Shown in pieces: positions 19,148-28,586 of a DNA stretch of 64,000 nt. The DNA is from Paraburkholderia youngii (GTDB lineage Bacteria > Pseudomonadota > Gammaproteobacteria > Burkholderiales > Burkholderiaceae): positions 310,001 to 374,000 of the forward strand of contig NZ_JAALDK010000003.1 in the NCBI RefSeq assembly GCF_013366925.1, written 5' to 3'. Both the position numbers and the translations under genes were made by a program. Under the pieces are notes generated by a model. It was given only the letters and a program-made list of their open reading frames with translations, did no database searches and was not told the DNA's origin. Within the stretch, counting starts at the first letter, position 1. Every line of letters starts with the position of its first letter.

Positions 19148-19744
19148 ATGGTCCAACCCCGCAAACCTGCCGTGCGCCTGGTCAAGGCGCCAGTGCCCGA
19201 CTACGTACTGCGCGTTGAGCTGAAGTACATCAAGCCGGCGATCTGGCGACGAATCATCGTTCCCGGCTCGATCCGGCTGGGCAAGCTGCATGTCGTGCTG
19301 CAACTAGCCATGGGCTGGGAGGGCGGGCACCTGCACGAGTTCGTCTTCGGCGAAACCAACTATGGTGAACCTGATGACTTCGGATTCCAGAGCGATCCAC
19401 CGATGCTCAATGAAGCACGGGTCACGCTGGCGAAGGCGCTGGGCGGGCTGAAGTCATTCACCTACATCTACGACTACGGTGACAACTGGCAGCATCGGAT
19501 CAAGGTCGAGAAGGCGCTGATGCCTGATCCAGACATGCGCCGGCCGCTGTGCCTGGACGGGCAGAATGCGTGTCCACCGGAAGATGTCGGTGGAGTGCCA
19601 GGATATGCCGACTTCCTCGAAGCGATCACCGATCCGACGCACGAGGAGCACGACCACTTCCTCGAGTGGTGTGGCGGCAACTTCGATCCCGCCGCCTTCG
19701 ATCTCGTGCTCACGAATCAGCGGCTCTCAGAGGTCAAGTTCTGA
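19148..19744 (+). CDS. Plasmid pRiA4b ORF-3 family protein, IS66 passenger
   Basis: 198-aa protein of the pRiA4b ORF-3 family, recognised from YVLRVELKYIKPAIWRRI, the HLHEFVFG block and FTYIYDYGDNWQHRI. Function is unknown; members often sit next to IS66 transposases. It begins 11 bases after tnpC and ends 30 bases inside the right inverted repeat, so it moves with the element. Confidence 0.88.
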   Translation: MVQPRKPAVRLVKAPVPDYVLRVELKYIKPAIWRRIIVPGSIRLGKLHVVLQLAMGWEGGHLHEFVFGETNYGEPDDFGFQSDPPMLNEARVTLAKALGGLKSFTYIYDYGDNWQHRIKVEKALMPDPDMRRPLCLDGQNACPPEDVGGVPGYADFLEAITDPTHEEHDHFLEWCGGNFDPAAFDLVLTNQRLSEVKF

Positions 19745-19802
19745 TCGTCAAGACGGCCTCAGATTGACGCTTACAGTACTTCAAAGTTCCTAACACGCTC
19801 TA

Positions 19803-20336
19803 ATCCGTCAAGGCGGCTTGGCTAGCCGCTTACGAATGCTCGCATCCGACCTGGTGATTCCCTGATGGCATCGGATCGACGGACGACCAGCGCCTTATGC
19901 ACGTAACCATTGCTGGCGAAGTGGCGGTCCAGACTGGGTGAATTTTAGCTCGATCAACAATAGGCGAAGATGCCGCTCTATTGGCCACCGACGTGCCCGA
20001 TGGCGTAGTATTTGTAGCGACGATGCTTATCGACTGTCCGGGGCCTGTCGAGGTTGCCTGCGCGACCGAGTCGAGGCCATAGCGTGGGATTGCTGCCAAA
20101 GCTGGCGTCACTCGCATGAGTGACGCCGATTCCTCTGATGGTCAGCATTGCCGGCCGCGCTCCAACCGGTGTTGGGGCTGACGTTCATGATCGACGGCAG
20201 TCTCGCTATGATGTAGCTGAACTAGGCCGCAATCGCGCCCGCTTTGCTGCCTGCGCCCGAAAGGCTAAGCGTGCTGATCCGCGGGCCGGACTCGATAACG
20301 AAGTTCGCTACTACCGACGCCGCACGCGGACCGCAG
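19803..20336. other. No gene recognised between IS5-a and M64 peptidase gene
   Basis: Frames are short and overlapping on both strands. A serine/threonine-rich 95-codon minus-strand frame (19830-20117) has no motif I can place. Likely decayed coding sequence. Confidence 0.35.
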
Positions 20337-21302
20337 TCAGGCCGATGAATCCGCTGTGGTTCCATCAACGTTCGCGCCACCGGGGTTGCCAGAAGTTGGG
20401 GTGAAGTGGCTCGTGACAGGCGGCAGCGGCAGGAATGGCTTAAGCGTGTTCCTGATGACTTCTAGGCAGACCGCGCAGAACGGTTTCCCGAGCGTACGCA
20501 TTTGGCAGTTGTATTGTGGACGATACAATCCGCAATGGAAATACCCTGCGCCTGTGAATGCACCAACCGTAGCGGCCGGGGCAGGCGATGCTTGGGTATC
20601 GCATTGCGTACAATTAGCGTTGACGGTGGTCGGTAGCGCAGTGGCCGCAGCGATCAGTGCCCCCCATTTGATCGTCGCGCGGTCGGTGTTGGCGGTTATG
20701 TTGGGTTGTGCCGGCTCGGTTCCCGTATAGGTGTCGTGGCCAGTTTCACCGCTTGAACAACCGGCGTACGTCGAATATTCGTCGGCGAGGCCGAATGCCG
20801 TGTGCCCCATTTCGTGGATACCAATTTGCTCTGCGCCGTCTGCTTTCGAAAACACCGCGACCGGCCCGCCGGAACCGCCGTAGATGATGCTGTTGACGAT
20901 CACTACCGTCATGTTCGTCTGTGGCACCTGCGTGCGCGCGACGTTCAACGCTGTAGCGGCGTCGACGCTGAGCAGCCGCCGTATTTGCCCACCTTCGCAA
21001 AACGTCGCGTCGAAATAGGTGCGCGCCGTCGCGCCGGTACCGTTGCACACGCCCGCGGGGTCGTCAGCGCCGCTGTCGGTCGAGGAAACCTCGACGCGGT
21101 GTACGTTGACGGCCGACCACATCTCGTTGAACGGCGCGGTACCGGCGACAGCGTTTGCGAAGTTCCGCGCGTCGGTCGCATAGGTCGCCAGTTCGGCCCT
21201 CTGGTAGCCGTCGCCAAGGATCACAAGATTCCAACGCGATACATCAGGACCGTGGTCGATGATCTTGCTGACGCCGATGACGGCGCCATCTGCGGTAGTC
21301 AT
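20337..21302 (-). CDS. M64-type (IgA peptidase-like) zinc metallopeptidase
   Basis: 321-aa protein matching the peptidase M64 family. The early block RWNLVILGDGYQRAEL and the zinc motif GIHEMGHTAFGLADEY (HExxH plus downstream DEY) are both intact. The C-terminal half contains several cysteine pairs (CTQC, CAVC) and proline-rich PFLPLPPV. No signal peptide is visible at its own start. The start codon overlaps the stop of the upstream gene (ATGA), so the two are coupled. Substrate unknown; IgA cleavage should not be assumed in an environmental bacterium. Confidence 0.85.
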   Translation of the reverse strand: MTTADGAVIGVSKIIDHGPDVSRWNLVILGDGYQRAELATYATDARNFANAVAGTAPFNEMWSAVNVHRVEVSSTDSGADDPAGVCNGTGATARTYFDATFCEGGQIRRLLSVDAATALNVARTQVPQTNMTVVIVNSIIYGGSGGPVAVFSKADGAEQIGIHEMGHTAFGLADEYSTYAGCSSGETGHDTYTGTEPAQPNITANTDRATIKWGALIAAATALPTTVNANCTQCDTQASPAPAATVGAFTGAGYFHCGLYRPQYNCQMRTLGKPFCAVCLEVIRNTLKPFLPLPPVTSHFTPTSGNPGGANVDGTTADSSA

Positions 21303-21997
21303 TTCAGGATGTCATCCAAACTGAATCGGGCGATTTCGCGCGCCGCACCCGTGCCAACCCGCGGGCCACCGCTGCGCGCTCGTTCGGCGCGGATCGTGCC
21401 GAATGGTGCGACTGGCGGGTGCTCTGTCGCCAACAGAACCAGTGTCGCCGCTTCCCAATAGGCCGGCACGAGAATTTCGAAAACGCCGCGCCGCAGAGCT
21501 GTAACGTGCGTTGGGGTCGCGCCGGGCGCATGCGCTTCGCGATACCGCGGCATTGGATCATGCTGGATCCGGCGGTATAACGGCCGGCCGTGGGGGTCGC
21601 GCAATTCGAACCAGAACCCCGCCTTGCCTTCGGAGCTGCACAGCTCATGCGAGGGTGGCAGGGTCATTTCGACCAGATGCTTTGAGGCGAGCGATAGCGC
21701 GTCGCCGTCGTAGGCAAAGATCAGGCGCAGGATGCGGCGGTACGGTGGACTAGGCATCGGCGAACATCGCGATCCGGCAGTGGTGCCACTATTTTCGAGA
21801 ATGCGTCGAGCTGATCGACCAGCTCGGACGTTGCGGTTGTGCCCGGCGACCTCAATCTGCTGCTGCTCGCTTGCGCCGGCGGGTCGACTGTACACCAAGG
21901 CCGACGTCCTCAGACGTCCATCGCTCCAATATTCCCACCCGTAGCTTGGCCGCATGTACTGCTCACCGATGACTGCCGCTGGCAGCGGTAGCATCAT
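21299..21997 (-). CDS. Hypothetical protein coupled to M64 peptidase
   Basis: About 232 aa from ATG 21997; a second ATG follows directly. The C-terminal 150 residues (from YRRILRLIFAYDG) look like a well-behaved globular domain containing GFWFELRDPHGRPLYRR and VLLATEHPPVAPFG. The middle (residues 35-75) is less convincing and may hide a frameshift. The ATGA overlap with the peptidase gene suggests a partner or propeptide-like role. No known family recognised. Confidence 0.6.
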   Translation of the reverse strand: MMLPLPAAVIGEQYMRPSYGWEYWSDGRLRTSALVYSRPAGASEQQQIEVAGHNRNVRAGRSARRILENSGTTAGSRCSPMPSPPYRRILRLIFAYDGDALSLASKHLVEMTLPPSHELCSSEGKAGFWFELRDPHGRPLYRRIQHDPMPRYREAHAPGATPTHVTALRRGVFEILVPAYWEAATLVLLATEHPPVAPFGTIRAERARSGGPRVGTGAAREIARFSLDDILK

Positions 21998-22449
21998 TTG
22001 GTTCTCGCATCTTGTTGCATAACGGGGATGTCGACAGCGAAGCCTCGTCGGGCTCATTGCGGCCAGCAAAACTAAGCCACCGTTTGGCCATAACTACCTT
22101 CAGTAACGCGTGTCTGCATCCTTTACATCCACTATTCCAACGGAAAATAGCTGACTGGTCGCCGGTGCAGGAACAGCAATCGCAAGGTCGTTGTTCAGCT
22201 CAATGGCAATAGAGTGTGTGACCTTTCGTGCATGTCGCCAAAAGGCCAACATGAGAACGATCCAGTTCGTCTGCGCATCCCTCTGCTATCGGGGAGATGA
22301 TAACGGCATTCGTACGCGCGATATCACTCGATATTGTTTAAGTGCGCATAAGGAAAGTTGATGGAACCTTTGCGAGTATCGGCGTTTTTATTGCTGCAAG
22401 TATTGATTTCTGATCAATGTCAATCTGATTCAAATTCCTAAATGACACC
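21998..22449. other. No gene recognised
   Basis: AT-richer stretch without credible frames or repeats, upstream of the coupled hypothetical/peptidase pair on the minus strand. It probably contains their promoter, but no clear -35/-10 pair was identified. Confidence 0.35.
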
Positions 22450-22735
22450 GTCAAGCACATTCGACTGATAGTAGAACGTACTGCGCGCCAGCTCCGCCGC
22501 CTTGAGCAGCGCGGGTAGCCGGTGATGCTGCCGCAGTTGCAGCACTATTTGCGTTTTTCTCTTGCGCCGCCTGCCTCTTCGCCTGAAGAGGGGGCGAGAT
22601 TGTTTTTTAGGTACACCACGCCCGCGCGCAGATGCTCCTTTTCCCTGAGCAACCGATCACGGGTACGCTCATGCGGCGCATTTTCTTCGGCTGGTCTTTC
22701 GTGATCTGGGCGGAGCATTTAAGGGGCCCACTCGT
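22450..22735 (-). pseudogene. IS3-family (IS150-like) transposase relic
   Basis: Reading the minus strand gives the end of an OrfA (RDRLLREKEHLRAGVVYLKN, with stop) followed in another frame by the start of an OrfB (LPALLKAAELARSTFYYQ), the usual IS150-group junction. The rest of OrfB is missing after 22450. A short, dead fragment. Confidence 0.7.
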
Positions 22736-22818
22736 GGACGGGAGGCGACAGTTCTTTCTTCCTAATGTAGTCTGGACAGACATCCTGGACGTCTCCCTGC
22801 CCAACGCGATGAAAGGGA

Positions 22819-23622
22819 TCACTCGGCAGTCACCGTGAACTTCTTGGAGGCAAAGCTCAGGTTGCCACGCGAAGAGGTGATTTCGAACCCGTACTGCAGG
22901 TCACCGATTTCAAGATCATCATCAAAATAGTTGAGCGAGCGCAGAAATTTCATAAACGCCAGCACATCGATCGCGGCGTTGTCAGTCGTCGTCGTGCGGA
23001 CGAACGTGTAGACGATGTTGCTGCGGTTGGTGCCCACGTATACGTTCCAACTTCCGTTGGACAGCGATACATTTCGATAAAGTGGAATTGCGCATCCGGC
23101 TTGCGTCCAGTTGTAGGAGATTGGCTTGACATTCCCGCAACCTTCCGCAGTTCCGGTGTAGTTCAGCCATATCATGATTTCATGCGCCTTACCACCGGCC
23201 CAGATATCAAACGTTGATTCCCAAGCCCCGCCAGAAGGCGTAGTAGCCGAGACGATGGCGGAAAGCGAGTTCAGTGAGCCGATGGTCTTGTTGACTTGGT
23301 ATCCGATGTGCGGATAGGACTTGATGCCACTGGTGTTGGGTTGATCTGAAGTAACGCCCCAGTCGGGCTCGCTGTCACCCCCGAGCTTGCTGTTAGCCCA
23401 TATTGTCTGGGGACCCGCGGTGACATTACTGCAGGGTGACCACACGTCGTTGTTGATCGTGTACCTACCGTAGATCCGAGAAGCGAAGAGGTTTTCCGCA
23501 GAGCAGGATGAGGTTTCGGGGGAAGTAGCAGACCACGTCTGGGCCTGCGCACTGGCAGTCCAAAGCATCAGCGCGGCGGTGGCAGTGGCAGCACGGGTCG
23601 CGCGGATCAAGATTCGAGGCAT
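22819..23622 (-). CDS. Secreted glycoside hydrolase family 12 endoglucanase-like protein
   Basis: 267-aa protein with a clear Sec signal peptide (MPRILIRATRAATATAALML, cleavage near SAQAQ). The mature part matches the GH12 beta-jelly-roll fold: NDVWSPC and QTIW early, SYPHIGYQV, the nucleophile region HEIMIWL and the acid/base region YGFEITSS close to the C-terminus. GH12 enzymes cut beta-1,4-glucan or xyloglucan, so a role on plant cell walls is likely. AGGAG precedes ATG 23622. Both candidate catalytic glutamates are present. Confidence 0.85.
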   Translation of the reverse strand: MPRILIRATRAATATAALMLWTASAQAQTWSATSPETSSCSAENLFASRIYGRYTINNDVWSPCSNVTAGPQTIWANSKLGGDSEPDWGVTSDQPNTSGIKSYPHIGYQVNKTIGSLNSLSAIVSATTPSGGAWESTFDIWAGGKAHEIMIWLNYTGTAEGCGNVKPISYNWTQAGCAIPLYRNVSLSNGSWNVYVGTNRSNIVYTFVRTTTTDNAAIDVLAFMKFLRSLNYFDDDLEIGDLQYGFEITSSRGNLSFASKKFTVTAE

Positions 23623-24012
23623 GGTCTTCTGATCTCCTGTCAGGTGGTAGGGTTGGTCGGCATCGGTGAAGGTCAGCGGCTTAGGCAACCTCCGATCGAG
23701 AGAGAAGCCGTGCGTGGGGCGACGTACTCTTAGACTGGGGCGGGTTCATCTCGTCTGTGGGTGCTCATGTCAGGTGTCTCCATAGCACTGCCGAGAGAGC
23801 GCATGTACACCGAACGTCCTTGAACACGAGCATAAAATCTTGCGCCGTTAGGCCGCACGAGACGGCCAAGTGATACCGATCTCAGCGTTACCGCTATAGT
23901 TCGACGACCCGCGATTCGCCTTGACTGTCGATGGTTTCAGGCGACGTTGTATTGGCAAATGTTTTGTCTACCAGTGCCGCTCAATTCAAGCGAATGCCCC
24001 GCCCAATCCTCG
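23623..24012. other. Intergenic region, no gene recognised
   Basis: Separates the GH12 gene from hydroxylase copy 2. No terminator with a clear U-run and no coding frame with support. Confidence 0.35.
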
Positions 24013-24867
24013 TCAACTCTCCTGCGTTATGCTGCCAGAGTTGGCTTTGGACCAGCGAGTTTGTTCAAACGGAAACATAAAGTAGTCGCGCACGGTGAGG
24101 GGCTCGGGCTGATTGCGAAGGCCCACTTCAGGCCATTCGTCCCGTTTCGGCCAGTATGCCGTGCTGAAGATCGTGTCCCAGATGGTCGTAAAGAACCCAT
24201 AGTTCCGGTGCCGGTGATGGGGCTGAGTTGAGTGATGAATTCGGTGAAACTGACCGTCTCCGATGATATATCGCAGAGGCCCAAGGTTGATGCGCGTGCT
24301 GGAGTGTGAGAGGTGCGCCTGAAAGGTAATGAGTGTCATGGCAGCAGCCGGCACCACGCCAGACTCGAAGTGGATCAGCGCGAGCGGTAATGCTACAAAC
24401 AAGGCATAGATAACCGGCTCGGAAATGTGATGATTGCAATTCCACGCTGTCAGTTCGCGGATCGAGTGATGTGTAGCGTGCAAGCGCCACAGGAATGGCA
24501 CGGCGTGCTGTGCTCGGTGCATCCAGTAGTAAAAGAAGTCACCGGCAATTGCGACCAAAACGCCTGAAAGGATGGCGAAAGCCGTCTTGATAACTGCGTT
24601 GTCAGAGTGAAACACTGTTGAAAGATTGACCGTCAGGAGCGGCTTGACGCCTAACCATTGCAAGCCCACAGCGTACAAGTGCCAGATTAGCGCGCCGCAT
24701 CCAATCCGAATCGTCCAGTTCCTTGCGCCGCGAAGGTACGATGCAACGCTGTATCGATAAGCCGGAAAGGCGATCTCAAGAGATGCACATAACGTGGCAA
24801 AAATCGCAAGCAGTTTGAACGATTGGACGGCGAACTGGACCATCTGGTGGATATCGACAGCATTCAT
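24013..24867 (-). CDS. Fatty acid hydroxylase / sterol desaturase family protein, copy 2
   Basis: 284-aa paralogue of the gene at 14325 in opposite orientation, with the same HRAQH, HATHH and HRIHH clusters. Within the shared core the two proteins differ at only about three positions, two of them A/T in AQHxVPF and I/T in WDTxFST. The N-terminus (MNAVDIHQMVQFAVQ) and C-terminus (EQTRWSKANSGSITQES) are different. GGAG precedes the ATG at 24867. Substrate unknown. Confidence 0.86.
   Translation of the reverse strand: MNAVDIHQMVQFAVQSFKLLAIFATLCASLEIAFPAYRYSVASYLRGARNWTIRIGCGALIWHLYAVGLQWLGVKPLLTVNLSTVFHSDNAVIKTAFAILSGVLVAIAGDFFYYWMHRAQHAVPFLWRLHATHHSIRELTAWNCNHHISEPVIYALFVALPLALIHFESGVVPAAAMTLITFQAHLSHSSTRINLGPLRYIIGDGQFHRIHHSTQPHHRHRNYGFFTTIWDTIFSTAYWPKRDEWPEVGLRNQPEPLTVRDYFMFPFEQTRWSKANSGSITQES
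24065..24769. repeat. Inverted repeat, right copy (705 bp)
   Basis: Gap-free reverse-complement match to 14423-15127. The boundaries fall inside both hydroxylase genes. Confidence 0.85.
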
Positions 24868-25686
24868 TGTTTGCTCCGATGAGCCGATCGAAGTCGGAGA
24901 TCTCGGGTCGAAAAGCTGCTTGTCAAAATGGCCGGCTTCTTCATGGGTATCATGCAGTTACGTGACTTAAGAAGGACGCCAATGTAGTACCTCGGGTGCC
25001 AATCGATATCCGTGGCGATGGGCATTGCACCCCACAAGATCGTGCAAAGTGTCTATTGAGGGCGCCCTAACACGGTGACTGTGCCGCGGCAGCGTCATCA
25101 CTATCCGCCATTTTGTGAAATCGCAAAAATCAATTGTTTGGATAAGACGCATTCGCGTCACAAATGACTTTCTCAATACAGACTCAAGAGGTGGTCGAAG
25201 GCATAGCATTCACTGCACTCAAAGTGCACTGCCGTCGCGACGTGACAGTAACCGAAGGCCGGTGCCGTCGGCACGGCGCCCTAAGATAAATGAAGCCACG
25301 ACATGATGACGTGCGCCGTGTGGAGCGGCCAGCGCAACTATTGTCGTTGCCACTCCGGCTGCAAGCTCGATAAGACAACGAATGCGGGGGGGCATGCATC
25401 GGTGAAATGGGTCGCGCATGGCTATGCGAGACCGCAACTGAGATGCTTGTAGCGGCTGCGGATCGCTGCCAGAAGGGCTATCGAAGGTAGATTGAAAGTT
25501 CTAAAGTGATCATGGGGACGCCCACAATGCACGGGCATGCGAAGACCAAATCGGCGTTGACCTGCGGTCCACACACCTGGTACTGCTTTTTTTTCGGGCT
25601 CACCCTGAAACGTGAGCCCAATTCGAGAGTTCCTCGGCCGGTTCCGGCACGCCATCATATGGGGGTGGGTGCCCGTGTGTAATTCG
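24868..25686. other. Gap with IS110 3-prime flank, no gene recognised
   Basis: The part from about 25560 probably belongs to the untranslated end of the IS110 relic. The remainder has only short unsupported frames. Confidence 0.35.
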
Positions 25687-26335
25687 TCAAGCCTTAGGGG
25701 CTGACTTGGGTTCGTAAAAGGTGCCATCGCGCAGCATGGCGAACAGGACATCACAGCGTCGCCGTGCCAGCGCGATGAGTGCCTGGTTATGTCGCTTGCC
25801 GTGCTGGACCTTCCGTGCGTAATACGCTCGCGAATCGGGGGGTCTCGCAAGGCCGCGAAGGCGATAGGAACAAGGCTCGCTTGAGTACCTTGTTGCCGCG
25901 CTTGGACGGATGCTCGCCACGGATAGATGAGCCTGAGCGCCGGGTAACTGGTGCGAGGCCAGCGTAGGCCGCCAGGTGACCTGCCGAAGCGAAGGCTTTG
26001 TGCGCGACCTCGGTGAGGAGTCTGGCGGCGGTCCTGACGCCGACTCCCCGGCATGCTGGTCAGGACCGGCCAAAGAGGGTGAGCAAGCCCAGCCGCTCTA
26101 CTTCGGCGGCGATTTCGTCGCGCTGCTTGCGTAAGGCGGCGAGCTGCCGAGCCAGGCGCGGCATGGCGATGGTGGCGGCTTGCGTGCCGGGCACCGTCAC
26201 GGCGCTGCTCGCCCAGCGCTTGAACGATTCCGGCTGCCAATCCCTTGCCCATGCGTGGCGCGAGCTTGGTCAGGCGGTTGGCAAGCGTCTTCTCGCTGGT
26301 TGCTGCAAGCGCGGCTGGAGACGGGTAGCGCTCGA
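25687..26335 (-). pseudogene. IS110-a transposase, C-terminal half
   Basis: Minus-strand fragments in at least two frames: GKGLAAGIVQALGEQRRD near the junction, then ACRGVGVRTAARLL and GHLAAYAGLAPVTR-like sequence, and finally RHNQALIALARRRCDVLFAM. These are IS110 C-terminal motifs, including the helix-hairpin-helix region before the transposase_20 domain. Frameshifts make it nonfunctional. Confidence 0.78.
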
Positions 26336-26419
26336 GTAGATCGGTAAGCGCCCGGTTATCCCATCTTGAGTTGCGTTGAGAGTCTTGGGAGCATCGTGTC
26401 CACTTAAATAGGTGGACAC

Positions 26420-26812
26420 GTGAACACTATTGACGAAGCAGCGGCAGCAGGCCGTCGTCGCCGCCGGCGCTACAGCGTCGAGTTCAAGGCTCAGGTTGTG
26501 GCAACTTGCCAGGGGCCCGGGGTGTCGCTCGCGGCGATCGCGTTGCACCACAAGCTGAACGCCAATCTGCTTCGACGTTGGGTCGAGCAGGCCGAAACGA
26601 ACGATTGCGTGCTCGTGGCGCGTAGCGACCTGGCAGCGCCATTGGCAGCGGCGCCAGCACCGGAATTTGTACCAGTGCCACTTGAGACGCGAAACACGCG
26701 TACAACTGAGATTCGCGTCGAGGTTCGTCGCGCGGAGCAGTCGATCACGGTTAGCTGGCCAACCTCGGAGGCAGCGCAATGCGCCGCCTGGTTGCGCGAG
26801 TGGCTCGCATGA
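26420..26812 (+). CDS. tnpA: IS66 TnpA of element 2
   Basis: 130-aa helix-turn-helix protein (RYSVEFKAQVVATCQGPG, then LAAIALHHKLNANLLRRWV). The start is GTG with AGGTGG seven bases upstream. Divergent from the tnpA at 16765, so the two IS66 elements are different types. The stop overlaps tnpB as ATGA. Confidence 0.87.
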   Translation: MNTIDEAAAAGRRRRRRYSVEFKAQVVATCQGPGVSLAAIALHHKLNANLLRRWVEQAETNDCVLVARSDLAAPLAAAPAPEFVPVPLETRNTRTTEIRVEVRRAEQSITVSWPTSEAAQCAAWLREWLA

Positions 26813-27147
26813 TCCGCATTGACCAGGTGTGGCTGGCAGTTGACCCGCTGGACATGCGGGCCGGCTTCGATACGGCACTGGGTCGGGTGATAACCGTGTT
26901 CGGCGCCGCGCATCCGCACCATGCGTACCTGTTCGCCAACCGGCGGGCCAACCGTCTGAAGGTGCTGGTACACGATGGGATTGACATCTGGCTGGCAGCG
27001 CGACGGCTGAATCAGGGGCAGTTCACCTGGCCGCACGCTGGTAGCGAGCCAAAGCAACGCGCGCTCACACAGGAACAACTGGCCGCTCTGGTGGTGGGTT
27101 TGCCATGGCAGCGCATCGGCGCGGACGGTGTAATCCGTGTCGTTTGA
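26809..27147 (+). CDS. tnpB: IS66 TnpB of element 2
   Basis: 112-aa IS66 Orf2 protein: WLAVDPLDMRAGFDTALG at the start and NRLKVLVHDGIDIWLAARRLNQG in the core. Intact and coupled to tnpA. Followed by 63 bases and a disrupted tnpC. Confidence 0.88.
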   Translation: MIRIDQVWLAVDPLDMRAGFDTALGRVITVFGAAHPHHAYLFANRRANRLKVLVHDGIDIWLAARRLNQGQFTWPHAGSEPKQRALTQEQLAALVVGLPWQRIGADGVIRVV

Positions 27148-27210
27148 AGATGCCAGGGACGTAAACGGTCGCGCTTTCGCGCTCTCCGGGGTTCTGGCAG
27201 ACTCGTCTGC

Positions 27211-28558
27211 ATGAACTTGCCAGCCGACCTCAACGCTCTTAGCCCGGAACAGCTGCGTGCGCTCGCCACACAACTGATTGCGCGCGTCGAGGACCGGGAC
27301 AGGGAGATTGAGGAGAAGACCCGGGAGGTCGGCGAAGGATCGGGAGCTGCGCTACCGGCAGGCAGACCCGCATCGACCAGTTGACCCACGAGATATCGAT
27401 TCTCAGGCGCCATCAGTTTGGTAGGCGCAGCGAGCAGCTCAGCAGCGATCAGATGAATCTGCTGGATGAGGCGATTGACGCGGATCTCGCCGCCATTGAA
27501 GTTGAACTCGAGCAACTTCAGCCGCAAGCCACAGCCGAGCCGCTACCCCAGCAACCGAAGCGTGCAGCGCTGCCGGCGCAATTGCCGCGCACAGAGATTC
27601 GCCACGAGCCGCAGAGCACCGTATGCCAGTGTGGCTGCGAGCGCACGCGCATCGGCGAGGACATCAGCGAGAAGCTCGACTACACACCGGGCGTGTTCAC
27701 CGTGGAGCGGCATGTCCGTGGCAAGTGGGTGTGCAGAAACTGCGAAACACGGATTCAGGCCGCGGTGCCTGCGCACGTCATCGACAAGGGCATTCCGACT
27801 GCGGGACTGCTGGCCTCAGTGCTCGTTGCCAAATACGCTGACCACCTTCCCCTGTATCGTCAGGAGCAGATCTTTGCGCGGGCGGACGTCGCGATACCGC
27901 GCTCGACATTGGGCGCATGGGTCGGTACGTGCGGCGTGCAACTACAACCGCTGCTCGACGCGCTGCATGAGGAAATCCTGCAGCAGGGTGTGCTGCACGC
28001 GGATGAGACGCCGGTACAGATGCTCAGTCCCGGCAAAGGCAAGACACATCGCGCGTATCTATGGGCGTATACGCCGACGCACTACTGCGAGCTGCGCGCC
28101 GTGGTCTACGACTTCGCCGACAGCCGTGCAGGCGAACATGCCCGCGCGTTCCTCGCTGGCTGGCAGGGCAAACTGGTATGCGACGACTACAGTGGATACA
28201 AGGCTGGATTCCAGCAGGGCATCACTGAAATTGGATGTGCTGCGCACGCGAGACGCAAGTTCTTCGATCTGCACGCCAATCACAGCAGTCAGATCGCTGC
28301 GCAGGCGCTGCCGTTCTTCGCTGCGCTTTACGACATCGAGCGCGACGCTGCAGTGCTACAAGCCGAGGAACGCCACAAGCTTCGACAGAGTCGGGCCAAG
28401 CCGGTCTGCGACGCACTTCACGAATGGATGAAGGCGCAGCGCAAGCTGGTGTCGGAAGGTTCGGCGATTGCCAAAGCGCTGGATTACAGTCTTAAACGAT
28501 GGGATGCGCTGACCCGCTATCTCGATGACGGTCACGTGCCTATACACAACAACTGGGT
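27211..28558 (+). pseudogene. tnpC: IS66 TnpC of element 2, 5-prime part, frameshifted
   Basis: Begins MNLPADLNALSPEQLRALA at 27211 and soon leaves frame. Compared with the expected RDREIEEKTREV-AKDRELRYRQTRIDQLTHEIS there is one extra base near 27334 and four near 27357. The frame from about 27366 is then good through HADETPVQM and DDYSGYKAGF to IHNNW at 28557, where the RIT element interrupts it. The remaining residues are at 31981-32215. Confidence 0.87.
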
Positions 28559-28586
28559 TCATGCCGCTAGCGGCATGAACCCAGTT
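28551..28586. repeat. 36-bp perfect palindrome at left end of RIT
   Basis: The sequence from AACTGGGTTC to GAACCCAGTT reads identically on both strands, centred on GCTAGC. The outer AACTGGGT on the left is tnpC coding sequence and also the target-side sequence repeated at the right end (31973-31980). The inner half merges into the RIT terminal repeat. Confidence 0.9.

Larger units (their letters stand above)
16693..19774 (+). mobile_element. IS66-family element with passenger gene, inserted in IS5-a
   Basis: Terminal inverted repeats start GTAAGCGTCA (16693) and end TGACGCTTAC (19774). The 8-bp direct repeat AGTACTTC flanks it at 16685-16692 and 19775-19782, the duplication length expected for IS66. 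It carries tnpA, tnpB, tnpC and a fourth pRiA4b ORF-3-type gene, all apparently intact, so it may be active. Confidence 0.93.
15851..19800 (+). mobile_element. IS5-family element (IS5-a, copy 1) interrupted by IS66
   Basis: Ends are GAGCGTGTTAGGAACTT (15851) and its reverse complement finishing at 19800, flanked by TA on each side. The transposase frame starts at 15894. The 3-prime tip is separated from the rest by a complete IS66 element with an 8-bp target duplication. Relatives or relics of the same IS occur near 43.9, 46.3, 51.9 and 58.9 kb. Confidence 0.85.

Noticed and set aside
19830..20117. Ser/Thr-rich 95-codon minus-strand frame
   Set aside because: Looks protein-like but has no start signal or recognisable domain and lies between an IS and an unrelated gene.
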